Assembly: GCA_036873755.1 (NCBI GenBank)
Contig: JAVTVY010036923.1
Span: 62,001-126,000 of the forward strand
Reading direction: 5' to 3'
Length of the DNA stretch: 64,000 nt
Origin: Hanleya hanleyi
Taxonomy: Eukaryota; Mollusca; Polyplacophora; Lepidopleurida; Hanleyidae
Positions 12,065-24,215 of this stretch are shown here, piece by piece; position 1 is the stretch's first letter, and each line of letters begins with the position of its first letter. Below the pieces are notes generated by a model. The model was not told the origin of the DNA. It ran no database searches and saw nothing but the letters and a program-made list of their open reading frames with translations. The position numbers and the translations under genes were made by a program.

Positions 12065-14106
12065 ATGGACCTCTATGGTCGATTTTGCAAATAGGCTCGA
12101 AATGACCCCAGTATGATAAACAACAGAGTCACGAAGTGTCGGCTCTCGAGTTTTTGTCGTTCCGGAGATAGGGCAGAAACTTTGGTAGAGGGGCCATAAT
12201 GCCTCCCCCGGTCTGGTAGTGTGAAAAAAATATATCATACTGTACACTATAGCCCATGGCATAACCAGTCATTTTGTTAATAAAATCCTGGTATTATTTT
12301 GGTAGTCAATACCATTCCTTCGCTGCTATGTGGATCGGAACTGGCGACGTGACTGTTTCCCCATATTACACATACATTTGTAATAATCCACCTCTCCTTA
12401 AACTCTCGACCACTAGATCCCCTACCACATTTATCGGGATCCCTGTGCAGCTCCTATATTCACAAATTGCTGAGATCCTAGTCCACCAGCTTTTACTGAC
12501 GGTGGAAAAAGACGAGCAAATGTAAACGCATATTTCAAGACGTCATACGAGCCCACAGACAGACACAATCGGCTAGTTTCCCGCAGGAGAGAATCGGTCA
12601 GCAGTTTTCAATTAGGTCAGCAAGACATCGTAATGTTCCAAAAATATCAAATTCGTATAGCTGATCTGTATTCTTAATCCTTGATGTATCTCAGTCACGC
12701 TTTGAATGTTAAAGATAGCCACATATAATTTTATAGTTTCGTCTTGTATATGCCTATAGAATCGGTGTGCATTCAAATGTCAGAATTGACGAGTCAGTGG
12801 TTTTATACAAAATATATAGCAAAGAACATTTACCCAAATGTTCAACAGCTCACACCATGTAATTGGATTTTGAACTGGGGTCAACAGTTGACCGTGGTTA
12901 TTCTGATCTTTTATGTGTCATTGATAATGATTGAAAACAGTGTGAGATATAAGATTGGGGTGTCGATGGACGAGGTGACAGCAGATAGATTCAATTATGG
13001 TATTCGAACAAACAAGGCAATGTCAGAGACGTCTCGTGTGGACTGGGGTAAGTGGTATACGCTATAGAACATACAAATCGATCTGTATTTTATTGGAATA
13101 TTCTCCTGTCATTGTGATGGATGATCAGATATAACAATATAGGAAAGGGCGATCACTTGCTGTCGACGGCTACCAAATGAGATACAATTATTCAAGGCGG
13201 TAATCTGTGAAATGCCACGGGAATCACCCCCGATGCAATAATTGTAACCGTTATATAACCGAATTTCGACTTGCTTTACTAACCAGAATGTAAATGGCCA
13301 AGAAGGGCGAATTACACCCAAATGTTCCCTCGTTATATGCTCTATAAATGATACAACGGTATTCATTACGAATACTTAAGGCTGACTAACCATTTACAAG
13401 ATGTGCATGATGGAATGTTGAGTACTTCCTCCTCCACTCCAGACTGAGAATGGATCCTCATAGATGACCTGCTTTGCCCCTCATCAAACAGACAGGCTAG
13501 TGGGGAATAAAATAACAGGCTAACGGGCCTACTTATAAATCAGCCCTTTTCTCCACAGATAGATATGCATCTTCACCGTTTCGATATCGCATTCGTCAAT
13601 TAAACGTGTGTGGACTGGTGATCTTGTGCGTGACATTGAATTTGTCTCACAAGGACAATTTAGTTTTAATTGTCCAAGCAATTGCCAGACAATTATTCTT
13701 CGACGTGACAGACCTAAAAAGATAGTGCCCTGCCTACTACTATGTGCAGTGTGTTCAATTGATCTAACTTTTTGTCTGCTTTGTAAACGATACTCGTGGA
13801 CTTTGGCATGGACTCCTATAATCACTAACCCCTAATCACCTTTTAGACCGGTGTGTGATAGAGGTGTGTGGTTTATCACATCATCTTAGTAGTTTGGCAA
13901 TTCGCCTCTTGCAAATACTGGAAAGTAACATGATACGAAAATTCCCGGGAACCGCAAGATTGGTTTTGTGGTTGCAATGATATTTTCGTTGAAAAAAAAG
14001 GTTTTCATAGTTATTACAAGTTCGTATGATTGGCTATAGGATTCTGTAATAGTTTTTCATATTTCAGCGAACGCTAGCAGAGATATGTTATCATCATTTT
14101 TATTAC
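12065..14106. other. Non-coding stretch with one weak exon candidate
   Basis: No recognised gene. The frame 12744-13067 (107 codons) includes a hydrophobic stretch (QQLTVVILIFYVSLIMI), and a donor-like GGTAAGTGG lies near 13045. It has no family motif, so it is left uncalled. A short 'cgttccggagatagggcag' near 12161 recurs inverted at about 50910. Confidence 0.35.
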
Positions 14107-14595
14107 ACTAAACCAATTTCTGCGTTCCCACTTCGAACTCACACCTGAACGTGACGTTAAACCTTAATTCTCTCTCTCTATCTCTCTCTCTCTCTCTAAC
14201 TCACACTTGATATATCTGAACTCATTCATTGTTCAAATGGTCGATACTTCATGTAGGAACTATTGTCTGGGTCTTTGTGTCGCTGAAAAGGCACAGGTCT
14301 AGACACATTGTTGTCCCCAGACTTGGCTATTGTATGCATTGTCTCGTTATTATTACATTAAGTATGAACCGTTTAAATAACTTATAAATAGACACGAGAC
14401 GTCACTGACCTCGAATCCATTGGAATTTCGAAATGTTTCAAAGAAGAGCGTGATGGATTCGCCGACCTTATACATTGAGCCAACACAAGCACCATATTAG
14501 GAGAAATGTCGTAACTACTTGATGATGTTACCGTGCACATAATCGGCGGGTAGGTTCTGATTGGTTCGTCTCTCGTTCGTAGTTGAAAGGACATG
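14107..14595 (+). mobile_element. MITE (AATTTCTACGTTCCCACTTC family), copy 1
   Basis: Begins 'aaccaatttctgcgttccca' and shares its body with the copy at 58110-58472: 'aatagacacgagacg', 'cactgacctcgaa', 'gaatttcgaaatg', 'caccatattagga' and 'aatcgg'. The left terminus is interrupted by a short SINE insertion. The right terminus is degenerate, so the right boundary is uncertain. Confidence 0.65.
14145..14197 (+). mobile_element. 53-bp 5'-truncated SINE insertion with 9-bp TSD
   Basis: The sequence 'ctgaacgtgacgttaaacc' 'ttaattctctctctctatct...' is bracketed by two copies of aactcacac (14136-14144 and 14198-14206). The MITE terminus reads continuously if the insert is removed. The same tail occurs in the SINE at 16804-16986. 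The TSD and 3'-tail-only content indicate a severely 5'-truncated retroposition. Confidence 0.7.
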
Positions 14596-16129
14596 GTACG
14601 ATAAGATGGACAAACGGCCCCGGCGAGCAGTCCATTCACAGCGTGTCACGGGACTCCAGTAGAATTGAATGGATTCGGGTTGACCGCCGAGAGCGAGGTT
14701 TGCAAGGCCAAGCATATTTTAATCGTGGTTTTACACCCTTTTCTCTGTTATTAAATTGATGCTGTTATATATATCTTCGTGCCTTCCGTGTTACGTTAAT
14801 GCCGTTAATTGCATCAATAAAAAGTTGAATACGGAAATGAAATGAATACATTTTACTCGTCACTCGCTGAATTGAGGGCCCGCAAGTCTCATTTTTTTTA
14901 AGAGAACCAACGACAACTCTCGTAGGATCATTTTTGTTTTGGCGTGTGCAAGAAACTGTAAATAAATCATCCTGTGCGGTAGGTGACGAGCATCCTATAT
15001 AGCGTTCGACTGGCAACCACGCACAATGTGGTGAATAAGGGTAATCAGCAATGTTAAAAGTTGTCAATGTATATGCTATTAGTTCATCGTGCCAATAGTA
15101 ACTGTTGCACGACCAGTTTCATTTGACCGAAAGATCCTTCTGGGTTTACGCTGATCACAAGCTGCACATGCGACACGTCTTTACTGATGGTAGAACTGTT
15201 TTCGGTAAGGATTAAAATAGATGCGCTATGGCCGTAAACTGCATTTGTCTATTTACCCATTATGATTGGTCAACAGATAATATTCTCATTTGGCCTTGAT
15301 GGCAAGACCATTGTTGATATCGCCTACATTCCAAACGGTAGTAAATAGTCTTCATCATGGACAAATATATATATACATATTTATGTACGAATTCAACGCA
15401 CAGAACTAGTTCCCCGAGACCACTTCTGATACTACTAAATACTAAGTTGATCAAGTCAGTCCAGATATTGTTGTGCGCAATTCTCTAATCACGCGGGCAA
15501 AGCTAGCATGCATGGGAAGAGAAAACCTCGCAACATTTGCTGAATATTATATCTTGAGATATAGACCATTTCCACTAATTCTTTCTACTAACAAATATTC
15601 TCATATATATTGTAATCATGGTGAAAAATCGAAAAATGCATAAATATATTGAAAGATTTTGGACGAATATTTTGGGATTCGAACCAGCAGATCATTCAGT
15701 CAAAACGATAACTTTTCTCGCGACTCTATCCATTAGGCCAGCTCATACTCGGACTTATAACGTTGCTCCAATTATCGTATTTGAAATTGAACACCAAAGG
15801 ACCAAAAACAATATTCCATAAAGATTCATTTTTTATATGAAGATAAACGATAACCAAAACGTGCTTTATTGAACAACTAGGGATTCAAAAGAGGACTGTT
15901 ATGTGTGAATATTTTTGTGGTTATGGTTTATCTTCATATATTTACAGATGGGCAAACCGTGCCTTTTCAACCAAAAGCTGTCAATTTCACACAAACCTAC
16001 CACTTTGGAGAGCTCTTGTTGAAAAACCATGGCACTTATGCTCCCAATATTTCAAAGAGAGTTTAAAAAAGTGCCATAGTTTATGCTAATCGAGGAGAGC
16101 ATTTCATATTTTAAGTTTCATTTTTCATC
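14596..16129. other. Non-coding stretch
   Basis: Nothing recognised. The short open frames here (14765-15067 minus, 15618-15821 plus, 15901-16089 plus) lack motifs. Confidence 0.4.
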
Positions 16130-16262
16130 TACAGTCGTACCTCACCTGAGGCGGTTTGTCCACCTTAACGTACGAGGTCCTTTAAACCTCGGATTTTGAA
16201 CACTGAAGGTGGTATATCAAGGCAAGTTATAAGTGGGAAAGTAGAAATTGGCTTGATGTAAT
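16130..16262 (+). mobile_element. Right-end fragment of the AATTTCTACGTTCCCACTTC MITE
   Basis: 'cctcggattttgaacactga', 'tatcaaggcaagtt' and 'agaaattggcttgatg' match the right terminal region of the 58110-58472 copy (58396-58472). The left part is missing. Confidence 0.6.
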
Positions 16263-16722
16263 GAAGAGGTGTTATCATCGTTATGTTAACGAATCAGGTG
16301 TTAATTATAGAAACAGAAACATCAAATATCTAATTTTGATTTCTGTTGTTTGTTTTTTATACGACCGTCAATTGTGACGGGACCTATTATGGTATGGCGT
16401 CATCCGTCCGTCCGTTGGGGATACCGGACGAGCGTCCGTTCGTACGTCTGTCCGTCCGTTAACTTTTCTTGTGAACGTAGCACAGCAAAGAATTTTCGCT
16501 GAATTCTTTTTGGTGAGTGGATACCCTTAGAGAGACGATGTGTCGCTTACCAAAATGGAGGTCGAGGTCAGAGGTCAAAGATCACTGGCCAGAAAAACAG
16601 GAAATCACTGAACCGTTTTTATCCAGTCTATATTTGTGACCGTTTTCTGTCCACAATTGCAACTTCTGTGAGTGGATACACTAGGTGGAGGCGATGTTTC
16701 GTGTATTGAAATTCGAGGTTAG

Positions 16723-17183
16723 AGGTCAAAGGTCACTGTGGCCTAAAAATCAGGAAATCATTCATCATTGACAGTTTTCTATCTGCAGTTCCAATTTTTG
16801 GTGTGCGTGAGAGAGAGAGAGAATTAAGGTTTAACGTCGCGTTCAGCAATATTTCAGATATATAGCGACGATCAAACAAAATTCTGAATATTCAAGTTAA
16901 AAATTTAGTAATCCAAACATCAAAACATACACACATTAAAACTTATGCAACACACCGATTTCTCTCAAATAACCTAAGATACAGTCTTTGGTGAGTGGGT
17001 AACTAGGACGGACAATGTGTCGCATACCAAACGTAGACGGAGGTCAGAAGGCAAAGGTCAGTGCGGCATAAAAATCAGGAATTTATTGAAAATTGCTAAT
17101 TTTCGTGAGAGGATTTAATAGGGGGAAAATGTGTCGCATACCATCAATTAGGTCAAGGTATAAGGTCAAAGGTCACTGTGACC
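16723..17183 (+). promoter_or_regulatory. Nuclear-receptor-type half-site array in copy B
   Basis: Perfect DR1 repeats (AGGTCA-A-AGGTCA) at 16723-16735 and 17163-17175. The second overlaps a perfect GGTCACTGTGACC palindrome at 17171-17183. Motif presence is certain; function is not known. Confidence 0.3.
16804..16986 (-). mobile_element. SINE insertion (~183 bp) with 7-bp TSD
   Basis: The insert interrupts the tandem core of copy B and is flanked by tttggtg (16797-16803 and 16987-16993). Read on the minus strand it ends with 'ctgaaatattgctgaacgcg', 'acgttaaaccttaatt' and (CT)n, a tail familiar from molluscan SINEs. I could not identify a convincing tRNA-like promoter at its 5' end, so it may be 5'-truncated. 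Confidence 0.75.
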
Positions 17184-18394
17184 CCAAAATCAGGAAATCA
17201 TAAAAACACCCCTTTTTTGGCAGTAGATACATTAGAAGGACACGATGTGTCACGTACCAAAATATAGATCAAGGTCAAAGGTTAAGGTCATTGTAAAAAT
17301 CATGATTTTTTGTGTCTATAGATCAATTAGGGGAGACGTTATGTCATGTACCAAAATTTAGGTCAAGGACAAATGTTAAAGTCAGTGTGACCCCAAAATC
17401 AGGAAATCATTAAAATTAACATTTTTATATGCCCGCCAAAGAGCAGGTCTTGTGATGCGATGGAGAGTTCTGTCCATCTATCCGTCTATCCTTCCATTTA
17501 CATTACTTGTTCATGCAATATCTTAAGTTTCAAGGTATGGATTGGTACCAAACATTGGGTATACCTTATTGGCGTGACAAAGAGGAACCCTATTCTTTTT
17601 TAGATCAATAGATCAAAGGTCAAGGCCACAGTTCCCAAAACAGAATTCAGTTTAACTGATTATATGTTTAGGTTGGACAATTCAGAGTTGTCTCCCCTAC
17701 AAGCGTATGGCATTTATCCTGTGGAGTTGTCTCTCCTGTATGATAAAAGTATGAAACAGCTACATTTAGTTAAACTGTTGTGAAATAAAAAACATGCATT
17801 TACTAATTCAACCGAGAGCTCGAGGGGTTTATATCTGTTTACTAACTCAAGAACAAAGGCATACTTCATCATTTTCTTCGCATTTTTCTTCCTTCATGAA
17901 AAATTTTCTTACCCGAAAGGAATCTATTTAGAGGAAAATAAATATTTTCTTGTGTTTGGCCGTTGTCGATTTCAGTGTGGGATATGTGAGCCCTGGACTC
18001 GGTTTCAAGGTCATCTAGTTACCAAGAGTTAAGCCCCTTCTAGTTTATCATTCAATATAAGATGTCATAAATGTTACACTCTCGTAAGTACAAAATCTTA
18101 GACTTTTCTCTGGATTGCTAGCTACCAACTGGAACCAAGGCCATTAGACAACCTTGATATTTGGACCAGTGTAATTCCAAATGTACGGGCGTATGTTGAA
18201 GCCCCTTGGGCTCTTGTTCCGATTTGTTGGCATCGATTGCTGTTGATCGAGCGACAGATCCGACATTCAGTATCCAACCACATATCATAAGCAATTTTTG
18301 TGTTCATGATTGGAAGACCATAAGGCAATATTAACCTCAGACAGAATCCTGGTATCTTGCCGGCATTATTTTAAAGAGTTGACCCTTTTCTCTT

Positions 18395-18580
18395 GCAGGA
18401 AACCAGCCTATATGTTTGTGTGTACTACGATTGTGTTAAATTTAGTGATAATTCTGTGATTGTTTTCATTTGGGGCTAATGCTGTTATACGAATTAAGTC
18501 TTTGGGTTATATGGACGCGGAAATTCTTTAATGGACGATGGCTGAAATATTGAATGTCAGACGAGACGTTTGTATCTCAA
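18395..18580 (+). repeat. Penelope-like 3' module, copy 2
   Basis: Contains 'ttgcaggaaaccagccta', 'gctaatgctgttata', 'ggaaattctttaatggacga' and 'ctgaaatattgaatg', as in the other copies. It lies ~180 bp after copy B. Confidence 0.55.
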
Positions 18581-18739
18581 AAGTATGACGTTTGTGATAT
18601 GTCTCTAAATCCTGATATGTGATAGATTTTGCTCGTTTCCCATCATTTGTAAACCGGAATTTGTACGCTAATTGTAGATGTAATCTTTGACTTTTTACCT
18701 AAGTAAAGAGTTGTATTTATAACAGTTCTGAAACCATAA

Positions 18740-19160
18740 TGTTAAACCTATTACGCGGGAAATGGATTTGCGTATGGGACATATCACAACAACTCATTAC
18801 AATTACCCGTCGCTGGAACCCTCCATCCAAAAATGTAGAATGTTTCTGTACAAAGTTTGCTTGCCCACAGTATTTACTAAGCAAACATGCATTTATTTCT
18901 TGTTAGCAAATTCCAGGATCACCGAGTCTGTGTCATACAATTCCAGGATCACCGAGTCTGTGTCATACAATTCCAGGATCACCGAGTCTGTGTCATACAA
19001 GATTTCCCTTTGTAAAAAAACACATATCATTAGTATTTGCATCTATACATATAGATATCCCTGGGAGTGTCGATTAAATTGATGGCATAAGTGCGACGAA
19101 TTACATTTAAAACGTATTCGTTAATTCCAAGAACGCTACATGAGGTTATTTGCCGACTGT
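18740..19160 (+). repeat. Dispersed duplicated block, copy 1
   Basis: Shares an ordered set of anchors with 23150-23580: 'gtttgcttgcccacagtatt', 'catttatttcttgttagcaa', 'atgcaacgac'-like sequence, 'tagggggtctg'. Similarity is moderate, indicating an old duplication or unnamed repeat family. Not coding as far as I can see. Confidence 0.5.
18911..19000 (+). repeat. 30-bp triplication
   Basis: Three identical contiguous units ('ttccaggatcaccgagtctg' plus 'tgtcatacaa'). The paralogous block at 23.3 kb has only a diverged single equivalent ('ttctcctgatcgcc'), so the triplication arose in this copy. Confidence 0.85.
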
Positions 19161-20369
19161 AGTGTAGGGGGTCTGCATTACCAACTTGATCATTTCATGT
19201 TTGTAACGGATGCATCAAAATTCGCCCCGTGTGGTGTCTTTGGAGTGGGATAGGGTACGGTATTGATAGAACGGATACTGGAAAGGATGAAATAAGAAGG
19301 CTATCACACACTTCGATACTTTCCTCAGCACATTGTAATACTCCTAATTTTGCCTTGTTTTATCGTGAGTCTTTAAATAGGAACAAGGTGTGAGAATGTG
19401 ATATATATTATACCGCCGGCCCAACGTCACTATTATGTCGTTTTCTGAAACACAGCACTCCTTGTAAATATGTTGATTATCCGCTTGTCGTCAAAATTTA
19501 ATTCCAGTAATAATTTTTAAAACTATACCCAAAGGATTTGACGATGAAGTTAGTATGCATTGTATCGCTGTACAGTTGTTTTGACGATGAAGCATCTCAA
19601 GGAAACTAATTACAAACACCCAATCTCATCAATTTATTACATTTTAAGTCGGCTTGGTTTGAAATGGTTTGGTTTAATTGCGATTTTTAGTGGTTCACTA
19701 TCATTCACTTTATTGTTCAATTTTCAATGATGCTTACTGCAAATTATACTTCTATGTAATCAATTTGTTTCGCTTGTCTGATTGTTGAAAACCCGCTCTT
19801 TTGATAATTGACGAGGAATATCTTTGTCGACATCAACTCTCTATACTGAATCGTGCAAATACAGTTCCGTTTCTTTCTCGGGTAGAATATTTGACGATGG
19901 ATCCGGAATAAATGCATTCAATGGGACAATTGAATTCCTTGTCGTCTACAGACAAGTAGTTTAAAATTGTGCCCATCACGCTTGATCGGGATCGGGTTCA
20001 GGGTGAAGATTTTCTTTGTGAATCAGTATTACACGGGCAATGGAGCGCGAGCCTAATGGGTCGAACTATTAATTGGTGTCAAATCAGTTTGGGTATTACA
20101 TAATAATTTCTGTCATTATTTCGATAGATGGTTCATGATAGCACGTTTACATATCTTTGTAGATGAGACAGAATTCACCACAACATATTATCAATATCGG
20201 TATCGGTATCAGTCAGTTAACGGATGTATACCTTAATTGTATAGTATCGTCCGTAATGTGTGATCACTTCACAGACCAGCTTACAGAGAAAGCAATTTTA
20301 CATATACAATTCTCATTTCATTTTGGATCGTCATAGGTGTGTAGCTCCTCTTTCTCTGCCGACAAAACT
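19161..20369. other. Non-coding stretch
   Basis: Nothing recognised on either strand. Confidence 0.4.
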
Positions 20370-21460
20370 GATGCTAATATGTGAATGTTCATTTCTCGTC
20401 CACTCGTCAGCCTGTGACGAGTGGAAGATAAATATGGAAAGCCATCAGTGTCATAACCTGTGGTTTTCCACACGTGGTAATTCGATTTTCCACGCGTGGA
20501 AATTAAATTATCCACGCGTGGAAAATACAGCCAATGGTTTGACTTGTAATTACCACGTGTGGATATTTCGACCAATTACTCAACTTGGAAATACCACACG
20601 TGGAAATTATTTACCACGTGTGGAAAATATCCACCAATGATAGAACTGGGAATACCACGTGTGGAAATTATTTACCACACGTCGTATTTACCACCCAATC
20701 ATTGAATTCGGAAATACGACGCGTGGTAAATAATTTCGACACGTGGTATTCCCATTTATCCACGCGTCGAAATCTTATTTTACCCAGCCAATGAATGAGA
20801 GCTTAACAAAGAAAGCTGGTCCCTTCAGAATGGCGAAAATCGACAGTTTGTTTGGTTCAAGTATCAGTTCTCCGAATGTGTTCGTCTAGCTGGAACAGGA
20901 CACTGTCAATTTCATAAAATACAGGCACGTGTAGCAAACTTTAATAAGTTTTTTGTTGAACAGTGCAGGAGTTCCATGCACCTGAGGCTGAGTCGTATGG
21001 GTCGACGACCGTACGACAGATAAGTCAGAGTCAAAGTGCGTGTATCTGCTTTCTGTAAAGACTGATTTGATCGGTGGATTCGAAAATAGAATTACCACGT
21101 GTGGAAAAGAGAATTATCACGTGTGAAAAACCCAGTGAAATACCACGCGTGGAAATTATTTACCACGCGTCGTATTTCCGAATTCAATGATTGGGTGATA
21201 AATACGACGTGTGGTAAATAATTTCCACACGTGGTATTCCCAGTTCTATCATTGGTGAATATTTTCCACACGTGGTAAATAATTTCCACGTGTGGTATTT
21301 CCAAGTTAAGTAATTGGTCGAAATATCCACACGTGGTAATTACAAGCCAAACCATTGGCTGGATTTTCCACGTGGAAAATCGAATTACCACGTGTGGAAA
21401 ACCAGAGGTTATGACACTGATGGCTTTCCATAGATAAATGAACATTCACATATTAGCATC
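20370..21460. mobile_element. 1.09-kb inverted-repeat element packed with CACGTG palindromes
   Basis: The left arm (20370 to ~20780) is repeated inverted as the right arm (~21082 to 21460). The outer ends are gatgctaatatgtgaatgtt (20370) and its complement ending at 21460. Each arm holds about ten short palindromes of the form ttTCCACGTGTGGAaa or ttTCCACGCGTGGAaa, spaced by 'attatt' or short unique sequence. The ~300-bp spacer (20781-21081) has no recognisable gene. Open frames across the arms appear in both directions and are products of the symmetry. No TSD is obvious. Confidence 0.8.
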
Positions 21461-21763
21461 ACATATGCAATACATACACCACACATATGCAATACATACT
21501 GTAAATGTACACCGCAATACCAATATAATATAAATGCGACAGAGGAGGAGAATGAAGAGGTTGGAGTAGTAGCAATTTAGTCGAAAGTGGATGGACATGT
21601 ATGAACTGGCACAAATTGAGCTGAAGCAGGATGAAGAGAAGAGGCTTACTTTTGGGGACTAATTTGAGGAGGAGGAATGTGTACGGGATAGCTCAAATCG
21701 CCGAAGGAAATGTCTCCAGGATAAATCTGTTTCAAAGGAAAAAAATCTCAGCTGATTTATTAT
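21461..21763. other. Non-coding stretch
   Basis: Nothing recognised; begins with a small 'acatatgcaatacata' duplication. Confidence 0.4.
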
Positions 21764-22235
21764 TATACGCCCGTCAAAGTTGACGAGATGTATTATGTTA
21801 TGGCGTCGTCCATCCGTCCGTCCGTCGAGTCGTCCATTAACTGTTCTTGTGAAGCAACACCTCAAGGAGTTTTTGCTGGATTCTTTCCAAATTTGCCACA
21901 CATTATCGTTACCATGTGAAGATGTGCATGTGACCTTTTGACCCGATTCGATCTTTATCCAGAGTTATGCCCCTTAATCCCCTTCCATCAGATAATTATT
22001 CTTGTGAACGAAACTAAGCAGAGGGTTTAATGGATTATTTCCAAATTTGCCACATTTTGTCGTCACCATATGAAGAGGTGCAAGTGACCACTTTGACGTT
22101 CTCCGACGATTTTTTCTTGTTATGCCCTTACATAAGATTGGTGCTGGATTATTGTGAAATTTGCTACGCATTATCATCACAATGCGAAGATGTACATGTG
22201 ACCTATTCGACTTGATCCAACGTTGTTTTGCCTTA
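21764..22235 (+). mobile_element. Tandem-core transposon (~145-bp unit), partial
   Basis: Head 'tatacgcccgtcaaagttga' and 'gtattatgttatggcgtcgt', gtccgtcc run, then nearly three ~145-bp units with 'ttccaaatttgccacac', 'atgtgaagatgtgcatgtga' and 'gttatgccc'. No 3' terminus like that of copies A-C is seen. Confidence 0.65.
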
Positions 22236-23149
22236 TAGATATGTTATAATTGTTGAAAAAAAATCCTTCTATCTGGTAGTCGTTTTCATGAACATAACTT
22301 ACAGGTCATGTATGATTCTTGAAACATTATAGTTTGTGATTTGTTTACCATAAGAATGAGAGCCTAAAGTCCCGAAACCAATTATCATAATAATTTCCTT
22401 TTAACATTTTTTTTTCTAATATAATAATCCATTTACTATCACATCATTGATCAGCTGATCTGATGAATATCTTCTTAGCTTCTCTTTATTGCACATAATC
22501 ATATTTATCTCCAAGATAATTCTCCCGTTCTCCTGTTCGGGGTTCAGTCATGTTGTTGTTCATGTGACTGTTTAAGAGCGTATCTAGTGTTTAATTGAAC
22601 TATTGTTCCAACCTACCAGATCGGTACCTTCTCACGACAGCTGTGTTGACAAAACACAGACGTAATCTTCTTATCAATTTATCTTGTTTACCTCTCGACC
22701 AGAATCAAGAAAGAGCCCATTTCAAGCTAAAAATTAAGGAAGTGTCCGCTTCTAATTTCCTTACATATTGAAGGGTAGAATTGTGGAGGCGATCCCCCCT
22801 CCCCCTTCCCCTCCCACCACAGGCCTGGTTGGATGAAACAGATATTTTGCCCGATTTTTATTGTTGTAGGCTATCCAAAATTGTAAATGTCTAATGCTTA
22901 GATGTTTTTCATATCTGGGTTATTATATGTAATGCTATATTAGAGTATCACGTCAAGTAACCAGTTGCTCTAAAACACTACATTGTCTGATAAAATACAC
23001 GGCACACGATTCGCTCGTGCGCGAGAACCTGGAAGAATGGTAGAGTCACAGATTAGGATGAAACAATGAACAAGTGTCCCGGATATAACATTGTCTGTTT
23101 AGAATTTGCCTGAAGAGAAACGAACTACTATGTACATACTTAGAAACGT
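22236..23149. other. Non-coding stretch
   Basis: Nothing recognised; a C-rich tract lies at about 22795-22820. Confidence 0.4.
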
Positions 23150-23580
23150 GAATGTTAAATCTATTATTCAAGGGCTGTATTCACGCTCGAGGCACACATA
23201 TCATAACAGCTCATGACGGCTCCCCTAGTGGCTGGCAATTCTCCATTCCACATGTGGTATATATGCTTGATGGTATATTTCTGCACAGGATTTGCCTGCC
23301 CATAGTATTTAAACAGACATTTATTTCTTGTTAGCAAATTCTCCTGATCGCCTAAAATTTGTTGCCATAACCAAAACTTCCTTTCGGAAAAAAAATATGT
23401 AAGGAGTTTTTGGATAACCGGTATCCCAGTGAGCGGGAGATGTGCCGGAGATGAATAGACGGCATAATGCAACGACTTTCATCTAGGACGTAATTGGTTA
23501 TTCGTAAGCTGATGCATGGCATAGTGGAGAATAGAGTAGGGGGTCTGTATGGCAAACACCAGGCTTTCATCTCTGTAACA
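23150..23580 (+). repeat. Dispersed duplicated block, copy 2
   Basis: Counterpart of 18740-19160, with the anchors 'atttgcctgcccatagtatt', 'catttatttcttgttagcaa' and 'tagggggtctg'. Confidence 0.5.
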
Positions 23581-23817
23581 TATGCGTTAAGAGAATTGTC
23601 ATTATTTATAAGGTGGGGAGGGGGGCTTTGAGAAAAATTCGTAAAATAGCGAAATACAGATTAATAATTGTGAGGGTGCCGCATAACATAGAAGTACGGT
23701 GAATGGAATTAGAAAACCCCGCACCCCTCAAAAATATTTTCGCTATACAAGAAAAGGAGACCCTGCCCACACCAATCAAGCTTTATCACAAATATAAACA
23801 AGATTGTGTGGTGGTGG

Positions 23818-23984
23818 GTACACGCTTAAAACTAAAGTGTTGAAACTTACTCATAAAGTGTTGAAATAACCCTTTAAGTGTGTCCACAGGGACTGCTCTT
23901 TGAGTGTTGTCCCTGTAAACACACTTAAAGAGTGATTTCAACACTTTACGAGTACGTTTCAGCACTTTAGTTTTAAGCGTGTAC
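23818..23984. mobile_element. 167-bp hairpin MITE
   Basis: Termini gtacacgcttaaaactaaag (23818) and ctttagttttaagcgtgtac (ends 23984) are perfect inverse copies. Pairing continues inward through 'aaagtgttgaaa' and 'tttcaacacttta'-like blocks and 'aagtgtgt(c/t)', leaving only a small loop. The whole unit can fold into one hairpin. Confidence 0.8.
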
Positions 23985-24009
23985 TGGAGATACGCGTCGA
24001 TTATAGTGT

Positions 24010-24215
24010 TTTGCAATATGCGCAAGTTACACTGAACACGATTTTGTAATATGCGTATGTTTTTCTGAACACGATTTTGCAATTTGCGTATGTTTCTCTA
24101 AACACGATTTTGCAATATGCGTATGTTTCCCTGAACACGATTTTGCAATATGCGTATGTTTTTCTGAACACGATTTTGCAATATGCGTATGTTTCTCTGA
24201 ACACGCGCCTAATGG
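24010..24215 (-). repeat. 33-bp minisatellite encoding an 11-residue repeat
   Basis: About six units ('acgattttgcaatatgcgta' plus 'tgtttctctgaac'). The unit is divisible by three and, read on the minus strand, gives FRETYAYCKIV repeated with conservative changes, within an open frame 24001-24231. Without homology or flanking exons I treat it as a minisatellite, not a gene. Confidence 0.8.

Larger units (their letters stand above)
16353..18218 (+). mobile_element. Pearl-like tandem-core transposon, copy B
   Basis: Same termini and internal order as copies A and C: hairpin head 'tatacgaccgtcaattgtga', gtccgtcc run, AGGTCA-rich tandem core, second 'tatgcccgccaaag' block near 17426, 3' end 'gggcgtatgttgaagcccc' and 'gggctcttgtt'. 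The core carries a SINE insertion (16804-16986). Downstream, after ~180 bp, a Penelope-like 3' module occurs. The head hairpin is more diverged than in A and C. Confidence 0.75.

Noticed and set aside
12744..13067. 107-codon frame with a hydrophobic stretch and a donor-like GTAAGT
   Set aside because: Suggestive but no family match, acceptor or second exon; not enough to call.
20260..20794. Overlapping open frames on both strands within the CACGTG element
   Set aside because: They mirror each other and those at 21092-21445, as expected from palindromic sequence; no protein motif.
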